A DNA stretch of 64,000 nt from Desulfobulbaceae bacterium (GCA_031287565.1 JAITSS010000072.1:36205-100204); one strand, 5' to 3'; shown: positions 18,381-27,640, counted from the first letter of the stretch. Notes: generated from the letters alone by a model not told the origin. A program made the numbers and translations.

Positions 18381-19231
18381 ACAAAATTATCACTTTCACC
18401 ACGGAATTAGCCATTCGCCCCTGGTTTTTTGAGCATCGTTTCGCCGGGCGAGCGGTGCTGCCAATGGTCGAAGCCATTGATTTTCTCGCGGCCTTGGCCA
18501 TGGAAAAATTCCATGAACTCGATGTCAGACATATTTCCAACGCGAAATTCGACAAATTGCTTCCTTTGCCCGATGCCGCGTCATTACCGGTCATCGTTGA
18601 ATATGAGCCGCTGGCGGACGGGCGCGTCAGAGCCGCGCTCATGAGCAAAAAAACCGACAGAATCAACAGATTGCTAGGCCACGCCGAGATGGTGTTTGGC
18701 CGTGGCGAAGCAGCGCCGGACGACGAATCGGACGAAGACCTGAACCTTGCGCCAGAAGAGGCGACAAACAGCCAGGCAATGCGCATCTCCCCGGCGCGGA
18801 TCTATAGCGAATTAGTGCCATTTGGCCCGCATTATCACAGCCTGCGCGGCGAACCGCGCTTTGACGCCGACACGGCGACCGCCGAATTGATTGCGCCCGC
18901 CCTACCCTTCGCCTGCCCGGCCCTGGCCAATCCTTTTCTGCTGGACGGCGCAATGCACGCCGCCTGCGTCCACGGCCAGCGTTTCTGCGGCTTCGTTCCA
19001 TTTCCGGTCGCTTTTTCGACGCTCAACATCGGCAACGCCCGCGACTTGCAACAGGCGGGACGCCGCTGCCGCGCCCGCTGCCGCCTGACTCGCGCTAATA
19101 CCCATGAAATAAGTTATGATATAGTGATATCCGGTGGTTCAGGATATATATATCTACGCGGACTTCTTATGAAAGATGTCAGCGGCGGCGCCATCAAACC
19201 ACCCGACTGGATCGTCGAGAAATCGCGATAG
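18377..19231 (+). CDS. Stand-alone polyketide-synthase-type dehydratase (double hot-dog)
   Basis: 284-aa protein resembling the DH domain of modular or iterative PKSs but encoded alone. The N-terminal hot-dog carries the catalytic HxxxGxxxxP motif exactly (His20, HRFAGRAVLP). The C-terminal hot-dog carries DxxxH (Asp190-His194, LLDGAMH) and the usual FGPHYHSLRG block (family consensus YGPxFxxL). The two-residue dehydratase active site therefore looks complete. There is no ketosynthase, acyltransferase or ACP nearby. Overlap of 4 bases with the radical SAM gene implies co-translation. A role in modifying a fatty-acyl or polyketide-like chain is inference. Confidence 0.82.
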   Translation: MNKIITFTTELAIRPWFFEHRFAGRAVLPMVEAIDFLAALAMEKFHELDVRHISNAKFDKLLPLPDAASLPVIVEYEPLADGRVRAALMSKKTDRINRLLGHAEMVFGRGEAAPDDESDEDLNLAPEEATNSQAMRISPARIYSELVPFGPHYHSLRGEPRFDADTATAELIAPALPFACPALANPFLLDGAMHAACVHGQRFCGFVPFPVAFSTLNIGNARDLQQAGRRCRARCRLTRANTHEISYDIVISGGSGYIYLRGLLMKDVSGGAIKPPDWIVEKSR

Positions 19232-19373
19232 AAATTTTCGCGATGTCGTCCATATCGCCGTTTCATGACCTTTTCTTTGCTTTTGTATCGTTCCGAGGCA
19301 AGGTACACTGCCACTGCGATTCGTTTTCCGAATTACGCGCTGGACAAACCATCCCAATACAAGGAGGCGGGCC

Positions 19374-20063
19374 ATGGCAAAAATTCTTTTCCGCGTTGTT
19401 GTTGTCCTCATGTTGTTGGCTTCACCGGCGTTGGCGACGGAACGATTCGCCGACCAAAACGCCCTGATGACCTGGGTGACGCATTATTTCCAAAAGCCTG
19501 AACCGGATTTTTTTGAAGACTCGCTGAAAGACGCGCACGAGCTGAAGGCCCTGCAAAATACCCGCTGCGTGCCGACACTGATTGGTTTTTACGCCGGTAT
19601 GTTCCAGACCGACAAAGACCTGCGCCAGCCCGCCGCCACCCTGAACAACGACTTTCCGCAGGTGGAGCGGCACGCCATTCTGCGCGGCCTGCGCTATTCA
19701 AGCAAAAATGACGACGATCCAGCGCCGCTGCTGCTTGAAGAGCTTGATAAAGCGCCTCTGATTGTCGATATGCTGTGGGGCTATTTCTATGCCACCGGCG
19801 ATGAAGCGGCGGTCAAGCGCATCATCCTGGCCTTGCCATGGAGCACGATGAAGCGCGAGGATGTGAAGGATGATAAGCAAAAACGCTTGCAATGGCAGGC
19901 CGGCGTTTCGGCCAAACGTTCGCTCGCGACCCAAGCCGCTCGTTATCAGCGGGTGATGGAAATCTGTAAAAAAGAACTGCCCGGCGAACCGCCTGAGATC
20001 AAACCCATTTTACAGGAAGTCATCAATCAGGCCGAAAGCGGCGCGGCCACCGGCAAACCCTGA
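19374..20063 (+). CDS. Secreted protein of unknown function
   Basis: 229 aa with a clear Sec signal peptide (VVVVLMLLASPALA, cleavage after ALA about residue 21) and no other membrane segment, so probably periplasmic. The mature part is helix-rich and has no motif I recognise; the only cysteines are in NTRCVPT and MEICKK. The strong AAGGAGG ribosome-binding site at about 19361-19367 supports the start and good expression. It stands alone, 142 bases after the dehydratase gene, and ends at a bidirectional terminator shared with the convergent DAC gene. Confidence 0.75.
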   Translation: MAKILFRVVVVLMLLASPALATERFADQNALMTWVTHYFQKPEPDFFEDSLKDAHELKALQNTRCVPTLIGFYAGMFQTDKDLRQPAATLNNDFPQVERHAILRGLRYSSKNDDDPAPLLLEELDKAPLIVDMLWGYFYATGDEAAVKRIILALPWSTMKREDVKDDKQKRLQWQAGVSAKRSLATQAARYQRVMEICKKELPGEPPEIKPILQEVINQAESGAATGKP

Positions 20064-20104
20064 ATCCTCGACGCTTGCCGCAAAAAAACGGGCAAACAAG
20101 CAAC

Positions 20105-20145
20105 AAAAAACCTTCCGCGCCGTATCTGGCCGGAAGGTTTTTTTG
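20105..20145. terminator. Bidirectional rho-independent terminator
   Basis: Stem AACCTTCCG / CGGAAGGTT around a loop of about 13 bases. It is preceded by an A-run and followed by a run of seven T, so it can act in both directions. It lies between the convergent secreted-protein gene (ends 20063) and the DAC gene (ends 20210). Confidence 0.85.
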
Positions 20146-20209
20146 TTTCCCGTTTTCCTATTTCCCTCATTTTTTCGTTGCCCGCCTGCCCGCTTTGGCC
20201 TTACCGCGT

Positions 20210-21652
20210 TCAGTGTTTCACCCACTCTTCCAATGTTTCCAGCGGATAGACGCTGCCTTGGCGCTGACCCCACGGGGTCGCGGCGCGGAAATCAATGCCT
20301 TGGCGCATGACCGAAACCGGTCGGTCTGACGAAACAACGATGGCGATAACCTTGTCGTTTTCGGCGGTGAAGCGCAAAGCCGAATTATAGCGCGCGCCCC
20401 GCGCCAATTCCTCGCCGGGAAAGGATTTGCCGTCGAGCAAACTGGCGAAGCCGTGCAGATGCAGGTCGGCGCCGATTTGCAACGCGCCATCGACTTTGGC
20501 CAACGATTTGGCCAGATTCAGCAGATAGGGCTGGCGCAGGTCCAGCGGCGGCTTCAGCGGCTGGCCGGAAATGCGCATCGGTTGCGGATTCATGTCAAGA
20601 ATGATGGTGCTGCCGTGATTGCGTTCCTGGGCGTGGCAAACCAGAGCGATGACCATCTGGTACAGGCTGTAGGCATCGTCGCGCGCCAGAGGATATTCCA
20701 ACAACAGTTCTTCGAGTTGCACCAGTTTGGTGCGGTAGGACGACGAAGTGAAACGCCCTTCGGAAAAGCTGCAAATCGCTTCGCCGTTGACGCGGAGGAA
20801 TCCATGCCGCCCCTGATAATCGGCGCAGAGTGAGAAAATCGGCAGGTTTTTCTCGGTGCAGATACCCAAGATACTCTGACCGTTCGAGACCAGATAACAG
20901 TCGGAATGTTCAACAGTGAGCAGAAGTTTTCTCACATGTTTGTAATGAATCAGCCGTGGCCGCATATTTTCCTGATAACGCACGAGGAAATCGAGCTGAT
21001 CAACCATATTCGGGTCAACGAACAGCAGCCGGCCCAGTGGCCACGACCCTTCCTCGTGGGTTTCCGAAATAATCAGCAAGGCATCAAGAACCGGATAGAT
21101 GCGAAGCTGCGTATCCCAGCCCAAAAGCCGGTTCATCTGGTCGATGATATAGTCGCGCACGGCGTGCAGGGCGTATTCCTTCAGAAAATTGCCGGAGATG
21201 TTCGAATAGAGATCGCTGTTGTTGGCCAAATCGTGCGACAGCAGCCAAACCGCGTATTCGAGCCAATAACTGGTTGGCCCGATTGAGCAGATGTCTGGAT
21301 GGTGCTCGGTGAACCATTGCTGGAAAAAGACCGAGCCGGAATAACCGCCACAGGAAATGAGACCGGCCAGACCAGGGTCTTTCGCCGGAATGATCTCCGC
21401 GAAATTGTCGCGCTCGTCGGGCAGACGGTCAATCCGCCGCCAGTCCTGATTATCGAGATATAACGATTTGAAAATCGGTTCATGCCCTTTCAGCAAACCC
21501 TGTGGGTCACAGACCAGCATCGGGCTGTCGCGATCCAAGGTCAACAGCAGGGCGGCGCGGCTGGTTCCGGAAAAATGAGTCAGCCCGTCACAAAGGCCGC
21601 CCAGAATGTTGCTTACGCAACGACGAACAAAGGATGAACTCCATGAGCGCAT
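20210..21652 (-). CDS. DisA_N/DAC-domain protein, putative diadenylate cyclase
   Basis: 480-aa protein with a C-terminal DAC domain, the module that makes c-di-AMP from ATP. Seen: KVDGALQIGADLHLHG (catalytic DGA, Asp388), then GARYNSALRF (residues about 419-428) where DisA/CdaA proteins have GTRHRxA, then VIAIVVSSDRPVSVM. The long N-terminal region (about 370 aa) has no recognised motif and is probably a sensor; related fusions exist in proteobacterial DACs. The RYN in place of RHR may be a clade variant or reduced activity. I chose ATG at 21652 because AGGGA precedes it; a TTG at 21682 is an alternative. c-di-AMP synthesis is uncommon in proteobacteria. Confidence 0.78.
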   Translation of the reverse strand: MRSWSSSFVRRCVSNILGGLCDGLTHFSGTSRAALLLTLDRDSPMLVCDPQGLLKGHEPIFKSLYLDNQDWRRIDRLPDERDNFAEIIPAKDPGLAGLISCGGYSGSVFFQQWFTEHHPDICSIGPTSYWLEYAVWLLSHDLANNSDLYSNISGNFLKEYALHAVRDYIIDQMNRLLGWDTQLRIYPVLDALLIISETHEEGSWPLGRLLFVDPNMVDQLDFLVRYQENMRPRLIHYKHVRKLLLTVEHSDCYLVSNGQSILGICTEKNLPIFSLCADYQGRHGFLRVNGEAICSFSEGRFTSSSYRTKLVQLEELLLEYPLARDDAYSLYQMVIALVCHAQERNHGSTIILDMNPQPMRISGQPLKPPLDLRQPYLLNLAKSLAKVDGALQIGADLHLHGFASLLDGKSFPGEELARGARYNSALRFTAENDKVIAIVVSSDRPVSVMRQGIDFRAATPWGQRQGSVYPLETLEEWVKH

Positions 21653-21829
21653 GATTTCCCTCATTTTGGTGGCCAGCTGCAATGAGCGGCGGCGCTTTGG
21701 TTGTGGCTGCGACAGGGTCGGCGAGCGTCAGGACAGTCTCCCCACAAAGTGGAAAACCCAACAGGCCGCCGACAAAACCAACAACGACACCCGCCGATAC
21801 TATCCTGGATAGCGGTATTTTCACAGACC
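21590..21829 (-). CDS. Possible small hydrophobic leader ORF overlapping the DAC gene start
   Basis: A GTG-started frame of about 79 codons on the same strand as the DAC gene, overlapping its first 60 bases or so in another frame. It begins KIPLSRIVSAGVVVGFVGG, signal-peptide-like, and lies outside the palindromic repeats. It could be a real small membrane or secreted peptide coupled to the DAC gene, or a chance ORF. No family is recognised and no strong ribosome-binding site was seen. Confidence 0.2.
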
Positions 21830-21852
21830 GTTCAACAACCGGCCATAATCTA

Positions 21853-22400
21853 AAGGGTGATTGATTGTAGGGGCGAACTGTGTTCGCCCGTCTGGATTGC
21901 CGCTGGCGCGGCAATGACGGAATCAAATGCGGCCTACAGCCGTCATGCCGCGCAGGTGGGCATCCAGGCAGGAGATTGCAAATGCGACGGCATAGATTCC
22001 CGCCTGCGCGGGAATGACGGGAGGAGGGCACAACCGGAGCCGGTTCCGTTCCTATCTCCGGGCATGGATTCCCGCTTGCGCGGCAATGACGGAAGAAAGC
22101 GCGGGGATGACGGGAAAAAGCGCGGTCTACTGCCGTCATGCCCGCGCAGGCGGGCATCCAGGCAGGCTATGGCAAATGCGGCGGCATGGATTGCCGCTGG
22201 CGCGGGAATGACAGCAAAAAGTCACAATCGGAACCGGTTCCGTTCCATCTCTGGGAATGGATTGCCGCTTGCACGGCAATGACGGGAGAAAGCGCGGCAA
22301 TGACACATGCAAATGAGAGATATTGCGTCCTGATTCAACCAATAAATCCTAGCATTAAACATGAATTTTCGAGGTTCCCTATTCAGATTTCTCGCTACAT
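21853..22400. repeat. Palindromic repeat cluster
   Basis: About 550 bases of interspersed palindromes of the GCGGGAATGACGG type. A unit of about 120 bases, from CGTCATGCC...GCGCAGG to a GGTTCCGTTCC segment, occurs twice (about 21942-22065 and 22134-22255). A segment of about 42 bases at 21861-21904 (GTAGGGGCGAACTGTGTTCG...) is found inverted at about 39147-39187. At 22340-22378 lies an inverted copy of the 16130 element. No credible gene is present. Confidence 0.75.
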
Positions 22401-22811
22401 TCGGGGTTCCCAGAATCCAGCAAAAAAAATATTGCCTCGCCTTCCGTTTTTTTTTCCCTTGCCCTAGACTGATAGAAAGGTTTGCCAACAAGTGGCTCGG
22501 AACGTTCATGTTCAACGCGAACATCTCGCGCATAATTCATTGAATAAACGTCGTTTTTTCTTTGTAAATACGAATATATAGCGACGCTCCGGCTTTTCCC
22601 TCTCCGGACTGAGCCAGGATATTCTCGCTCCTCACAGACAAACAAGGAACTGGGTTCCAGCAGCTGATTTCCTGGCCTGGAACAGTTCTAAGCAACTGAT
22701 TTTACGAAGAATATTCTTCGAGTAAGGGCGAGCGGATCACACCACATCCTCCTAACATCAATCATAATTTTTTTGAGGTTCCCTGAATTTTCATGGAATC
22801 TGGAGATGGTT
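22401..22811. other. Upstream region of the hybrid kinase, with candidate operator
   Basis: About 400 bases without a gene. It holds a GTGGCTCGGAACGTTCATG repeat relative at about 22491, two GGAAC/GTTCC dyads (about 22645-22690), and a perfect 16-base palindrome CGAAGAATATTCTTCG at 22705-22720 that could be an operator. A GAGGTTCCCTGA repeat end sits at about 22777-22788. The kinase ribosome-binding site GGAG is at 22802-22805. Confidence 0.45.
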
Positions 22812-25800
22812 ATGTCTAACTCAGTGGCACAGGCGCGAAAAAGGGCGGAACGTGTACCGTCATTTTCGTTCATGACGTTAACCGCCGCGTTTATGCTGGC
22901 GCTGTTGGCGAGCGTTTTTGGTCCGGACGCCTCGTGGGCAGCGACAATGACGCGCCCTCTTTTTTACAGCATTCCCGGTCTCACCGAGGATGAAATCAAA
23001 GCGGTGGAAAAGGCCCTCGCCAAGAACAAGTCCCTGATCTACGGCGCCATAAAAGGCTCCGAATGCTTTTATCAGCCTGACGGTTCGATGGCCGGTTTCA
23101 CCGTGCAGTTTGCCAAATGGATGAGCCGGTTGTTCGGAGTGCCCGTTGAGGTGAAAATATATTCCTGGCAAGATCTGGTGTCCGGCATCAAGAGCGGTGA
23201 CATAGATTTTACGGGAGATTTAAGCCTGACCAGCGCCGAGGCGCGGGGATTCGTCATGACCAGACCGTTCATGGAACGTCCGGTTCAATTCATCACCCGC
23301 GCTTTCGGCAAGCCACTTGACCAGATTGCCGGATATAGCGCCTTAACCGTCGCTTTTCTGCGAGACTCCAGCGTCCGCCCCTTGGCGCTTCCGCATCTGC
23401 TGACGAAATACGGCGACAAACTGAAGGTCGTCGATATCGACAGTCTTGCCGAAGGGGCCGACAAATTGCGCCAGGCGAACATTGATATGGTCGTATCCGA
23501 CAGCGCCTGGCTGAAAAATTTCGCCGGTGTTTCAGATATCGCCGTCAATGTTTTCCATCCACTGCTGCACAAACGCATGACGCTGACCAGCGGGCGGTTG
23601 GAGCTTGCCCCACTTGTCACCGCTGTCAATAAAAGTTTTTCCACCGAGACGTTTAATCAGCTCTATTCATTGCACAGGCAAGAGAGCGAGGCATTTTATC
23701 GTCATATTTTCATCAACAGTTTAAGCGAAGACGAGCGGACGTATTACGAGGAATACATCAAGAACGACATCCCGATTCCCGTTGCCGCCAACCCGACCAA
23801 TTATCCAATTGAATTTTATGATGAAACCGACAAACGCTGGGATGGCCTCGCCTTTGATATCCTGGCGAAAATCAGCAAAATCACCGGGCTGACCTTTAAG
23901 CCGGTCAAGTTTGACGCCGGCAATTGGTCGTTGTCGTTAAAAACAATTCAAAGCGGCGACTCGGACACGCCGATGCTCCTGAATATGGCCTATAACGACA
24001 GCCGTCGTCGCGATTTCCTTCTGGCCGATCAGCCCTATCTGACCGAGCATTACGCCCTCATTTCCTTAAACAACCTGCCGAATCTCGAACCCGATCAGGT
24101 GCTTTTCCATCGTATCGGTCTATTGCGGGACAGCATTTATACCGAAGTCTTCAACAGATGGTTTCCCAGCCACATCAATATGATGTTGTTCGACCAGCAA
24201 ATTGATGGATTAAATGCCATGGAAAAAGGAAAGGTTGATCTGGTTATGTTCAGTCAGTTTGAGTTTTCCTACATCACCGATTTCCTGCAAAAGACCAATT
24301 GCAAAATCAATATGACCTTTGAAGACCCGATTGCCATCGGCTTCGGTTTCAATAAGAACCAGTTGGAACTGCGCGGCATCATCAGCAAAGCCCAGAAACT
24401 GATCGACACGCAGAGCATCTTGAGACGTTGGGAATATTCCCCCTCCAATTTTCGCGGCAAGGAGTTCCACACGCGCGTCGCTATCCTGACCAGCTTCTGT
24501 ATTTTTATGCTGCTGATCATCCCGCTACTGCTCCTTTATGTAAAGCGGCGGCGCAGCGAAAGCAAACGCCTGAAAAGTCTGGTTGACCAACGCACTGAGG
24601 CGCTGGCTGAACAGGTTGAGGCGACCAAGCAGGCATCCGAAACCAAAAGCCGCTTTCTCGCCAACATGAGCCACGAGATGCGCACGCCTCTGAACGCCAT
24701 CGTCGGTCTGTCCGATGTGATGTTGGACAGGGGGGAGGACGAAATCCTGGACAACAAAAATATCAACGACAACATCGAAACCATCCACAACGCCGGGATC
24801 AATCTACTGGCTCTGGTCAACGACCTGCTCGATATTTCCAAAATTGAGGCCGGGAAAATTACCCTGGCGCTCGCCGAATACGATACGGTCAGCCTGATTG
24901 CCGACGTCGCCGCCATGAGTATCATTCGCTGCGGCGACAAATCCATCGACTTCAAACTGACTATTGATGAAACATTGCCACGCCGGTTTCGGGGTGATGA
25001 AGTACGGGTGCGGCAGATATTTGGCAACCTTTTGTCAAACGCCTTCAAATACACGGCGGGCGGCCAGGTGGAGTGGCGCGTCTCCTGGCAAAGGGACGGC
25101 GATTCGGTGTGGCTGATTTCCTCGGTGCGCGACACCGGCATTGGCATTCCCCCGGAAAATCTGGACCAGATTTTTTCCGAATACAATCGACTGAATGACA
25201 GTTCGAGGCGTCACATCGAAGGCACCGGTCTCGGTTTGCCCATTACCTTGAATCTGACCAAAATGATGGGCGGCGAGCTAACGGTGACCAGCGAAATCAA
25301 TCAGGGTTCGGTCTTTTCCGTCCGCTTCCGGCAGGGATTTGTCAATGACCAAGCCATTGGCCCGGAACAGGCGCGCGAATTACAACAATTTCACCACGTC
25401 AACAGAAAGAAATCCGATGACAAGCGTAAGATTTATCCCAAACTGACCTATGCCCGCGTGCTGGTGGTCGATGACGTGCCCGCCAATTTCGATGTCGCCA
25501 AAGGGGTGATGAAACCCTACAGGATGCGGGTTGATTGCCTGACCGGCGGGCGACAGGCCATTGAGGCGGTGCGGGCCGAGACTGTCCATTACGACGCCAT
25601 TTTCATGGATCATATGATGCCGGGCATAGATGGCATCGAGGCTTTGCGGCAGATTCGCGCCATCGGCACGCCGTATGCGTTGGCTGTGCCTGTGATCGCC
25701 CTGACAGCCAACGCCATCATGGGCAATGAACAGCGCTTTCTCGATGCAGGTTTTCAGGCATTTCTCAGCAAACCCATCGAGATGAAGCGGCTGAATATGG

Positions 25801-26474
25801 TGATTGAGCGTTTTGTCCGCGACAAATCGCGGGAGTCAGAGGTGAAAACGTCGGCGACACTGTCGCGGGCGGAGCTGCTGCGGCAGGCGTCCATCCCTGG
25901 TTTGGATATGGAAGAGGCGCTACGACGCTTTTCCGACGATGCTGACTCATATTGGCAGGTTCTACAATCTTACGTCGATAACAGCGTTATTTTACTTGAA
26001 AAAATTAGAGATACTGAAATCAGCATCGACGAATACGTCATCGCCGTTCATGGTCTGAAAGGCAGCAGTCTGGGCATCAGCGCTTTATCGATCAGTGAGA
26101 AAACAGCGGAACTGGAAGCGGCGGGGCGAGGCGGCGACAGCGATTTTATCGACGCGCATAACGGTGAACTCCTTGCTATGACCGAGCAACTGCTGATGGA
26201 CTTGTCGGACCTACTGGCGCGGGATACCGCTGGCGAGGCTGACAAACCACCCAAAGACGCGCCCGATGCCGCGACGCTGGCCAGATTGCAGGCGGCCTGC
26301 CGGGCCTATGATATGGATGGCATTGATGCGGCGATGACAGAGCTTTCGACCTATCGCTATCAGCGCCATCAGGAGCTGATTCTCCAACTGCGGCAGTGGA
26401 TGCGGGCGATGGAGCTGGAGAAAATGGCCGAAGGATTGGCGCGATTTGAAAAAAATTCCTGTGAGGAAAAATGA
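22812..26474 (+). CDS. Hybrid sensor histidine kinase with two periplasmic SBP_bac_3 domains
   Basis: 1220-aa BvgS-like hybrid kinase. Order: N-terminal membrane segment (FMTLTAAFMLALLASVFG), two tandem periplasmic solute-binding domains (about residues 60-290 and 310-560), a membrane helix (ILTSFCIFMLLIIPLLLLYV), a coiled coil, HisKA with phospho-acceptor His621 (FLANMSHEMRTPLNAI), HATPase (NLLSNAFKYT, DTGIGIPP, GTGLGLP), a receiver with Asp933 (FMDHMMPG), and a C-terminal HPt with His1080 (VHGLKGSS). ATG at 22812 was chosen for its GGAG site. It overlaps the HD-GYP regulator by 4 bases, so that protein is the likely phosphorelay output. The ligand is unknown. Confidence 0.93.
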   Translation: MSNSVAQARKRAERVPSFSFMTLTAAFMLALLASVFGPDASWAATMTRPLFYSIPGLTEDEIKAVEKALAKNKSLIYGAIKGSECFYQPDGSMAGFTVQFAKWMSRLFGVPVEVKIYSWQDLVSGIKSGDIDFTGDLSLTSAEARGFVMTRPFMERPVQFITRAFGKPLDQIAGYSALTVAFLRDSSVRPLALPHLLTKYGDKLKVVDIDSLAEGADKLRQANIDMVVSDSAWLKNFAGVSDIAVNVFHPLLHKRMTLTSGRLELAPLVTAVNKSFSTETFNQLYSLHRQESEAFYRHIFINSLSEDERTYYEEYIKNDIPIPVAANPTNYPIEFYDETDKRWDGLAFDILAKISKITGLTFKPVKFDAGNWSLSLKTIQSGDSDTPMLLNMAYNDSRRRDFLLADQPYLTEHYALISLNNLPNLEPDQVLFHRIGLLRDSIYTEVFNRWFPSHINMMLFDQQIDGLNAMEKGKVDLVMFSQFEFSYITDFLQKTNCKINMTFEDPIAIGFGFNKNQLELRGIISKAQKLIDTQSILRRWEYSPSNFRGKEFHTRVAILTSFCIFMLLIIPLLLLYVKRRRSESKRLKSLVDQRTEALAEQVEATKQASETKSRFLANMSHEMRTPLNAIVGLSDVMLDRGEDEILDNKNINDNIETIHNAGINLLALVNDLLDISKIEAGKITLALAEYDTVSLIADVAAMSIIRCGDKSIDFKLTIDETLPRRFRGDEVRVRQIFGNLLSNAFKYTAGGQVEWRVSWQRDGDSVWLISSVRDTGIGIPPENLDQIFSEYNRLNDSSRRHIEGTGLGLPITLNLTKMMGGELTVTSEINQGSVFSVRFRQGFVNDQAIGPEQARELQQFHHVNRKKSDDKRKIYPKLTYARVLVVDDVPANFDVAKGVMKPYRMRVDCLTGGRQAIEAVRAETVHYDAIFMDHMMPGIDGIEALRQIRAIGTPYALAVPVIALTANAIMGNEQRFLDAGFQAFLSKPIEMKRLNMVIERFVRDKSRESEVKTSATLSRAELLRQASIPGLDMEEALRRFSDDADSYWQVLQSYVDNSVILLEKIRDTEISIDEYVIAVHGLKGSSLGISALSISEKTAELEAAGRGGDSDFIDAHNGELLAMTEQLLMDLSDLLARDTAGEADKPPKDAPDAATLARLQAACRAYDMDGIDAAMTELSTYRYQRHQELILQLRQWMRAMELEKMAEGLARFEKNSCEEK

Positions 26475-27640
26475 TGGACAATCGGGCGAAAATCATGCTG
26501 GTCGATGATGATATAGTGACGCTGACCGTGGGCAAAAATATGCTTCAACGAAGCTACGAGGTATATCCCCTGCCTTCAGCGACCAAGTTGTTTGAGATTC
26601 TGCGCCATGTGACGCCGGACATGATTCTTTTAGACATCGAAATGCCCGATATGAACGGCCATGAGGTAATACGTCGCCTGCGCGCCAATAAGCGTTTCAA
26701 CGACGTGCCGGTGATTTTCGTCTCCGCCTTTTGCGATGAAAATAGTGAACTGGAGGGTTTGAACCTGGGGGCGATCGACTATGTGCCCAAACCCTTTTCC
26801 GCCCCGCTTCTGCTCAAACGCATCGAAAACCATTTAATCTCCACCCAGCGTAAGAAAGAGCTGGCCCGCTATAACGCCGGTCTGCAAATGCTGATTGATG
26901 AAAAGACCAAGTATGTCTTTGACCTACAAAACGCGGTGCTGGCGACGGTGGCCGATCTGGTCGAATGCCGCGATGATGTTACGGGCGGGCATGTCGCGCG
27001 GACGCAGAAATACCTGCGGCTTTTAATCGACCCGCTTCTGGAAAATGGATCCCATCAAAAGGAAACAAGCTCCTGGAATATGGATTTCCTCATTTCTTCC
27101 GCCCAGTTACACGATGTGGGAAAGATCGCCGTCAACGACGCCATTCTGAATAAACCGGGTAAGCTGACCACGGAAGAATTCGAGATCATGAAGACTCACG
27201 TCGTCGCTGGCATCAAGGCGATCAAAAAGATTCAAATGCACACATTGGATCATGCCTTTCTCCGCCATGCCGAAGCCTTCATTGCCGGCCACCATGAGAA
27301 ATGGGACGGCTCCGGATATCCTCTTGGTCTGCGCGGCTATGCCATTTCGCTGGAAGGGCGTCTGATGGCCATTGCCGACGTTTATGATGCGCTGATCTCC
27401 ACTCGCCCCTACAAAGCGCCCTTAAGCCCGGAACGAGCGACATCGATCATCATCGAGGGGAGCGGCAGCCATTTTGATCCAGCGCTGATCGAAATCTTTC
27501 GTCTCGTCGAGGCGGATTTCGCCCGCGTCGCCAGAAATGAACGCGGCGAGCCATCGCCGCCGACACGACCGGGCTTCACGCGCCACATCAACGATCCCCT
27601 TGGCGCGCCAGCTGACAAAGTTCATCAGCCACGGCAGTGA
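26471..27640 (+). CDS. Response regulator with HD-GYP c-di-GMP phosphodiesterase domain (RpfG-like)
   Basis: 389 aa. An N-terminal receiver has phospho-acceptor Asp55 (MILLDIEMPDMNG) and Lys in VPKPF; a helical linker leads to an HD-GYP domain with the HD pair in AQLHDVGKI and the GYP signature in HHEKWDGSGYP. Predicted to hydrolyse c-di-GMP when phosphorylated. The 4-base overlap with the hybrid kinase makes them a two-component pair, as in RpfC/RpfG-type systems. It opposes the GGDEF enzyme at 8.4 kb in effect. Confidence 0.94.
   Translation: MMDNRAKIMLVDDDIVTLTVGKNMLQRSYEVYPLPSATKLFEILRHVTPDMILLDIEMPDMNGHEVIRRLRANKRFNDVPVIFVSAFCDENSELEGLNLGAIDYVPKPFSAPLLLKRIENHLISTQRKKELARYNAGLQMLIDEKTKYVFDLQNAVLATVADLVECRDDVTGGHVARTQKYLRLLIDPLLENGSHQKETSSWNMDFLISSAQLHDVGKIAVNDAILNKPGKLTTEEFEIMKTHVVAGIKAIKKIQMHTLDHAFLRHAEAFIAGHHEKWDGSGYPLGLRGYAISLEGRLMAIADVYDALISTRPYKAPLSPERATSIIIEGSGSHFDPALIEIFRLVEADFARVARNERGEPSPPTRPGFTRHINDPLGAPADKVHQPRQ

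Noticed and set aside
21588..22157. 189-codon minus-strand ORF upstream of the DAC gene
   Set aside because: Most of it translates palindromic repeats (RHCRASGN-type peptides recur wherever the repeats occur). Only its last third was kept as a low-confidence small ORF.
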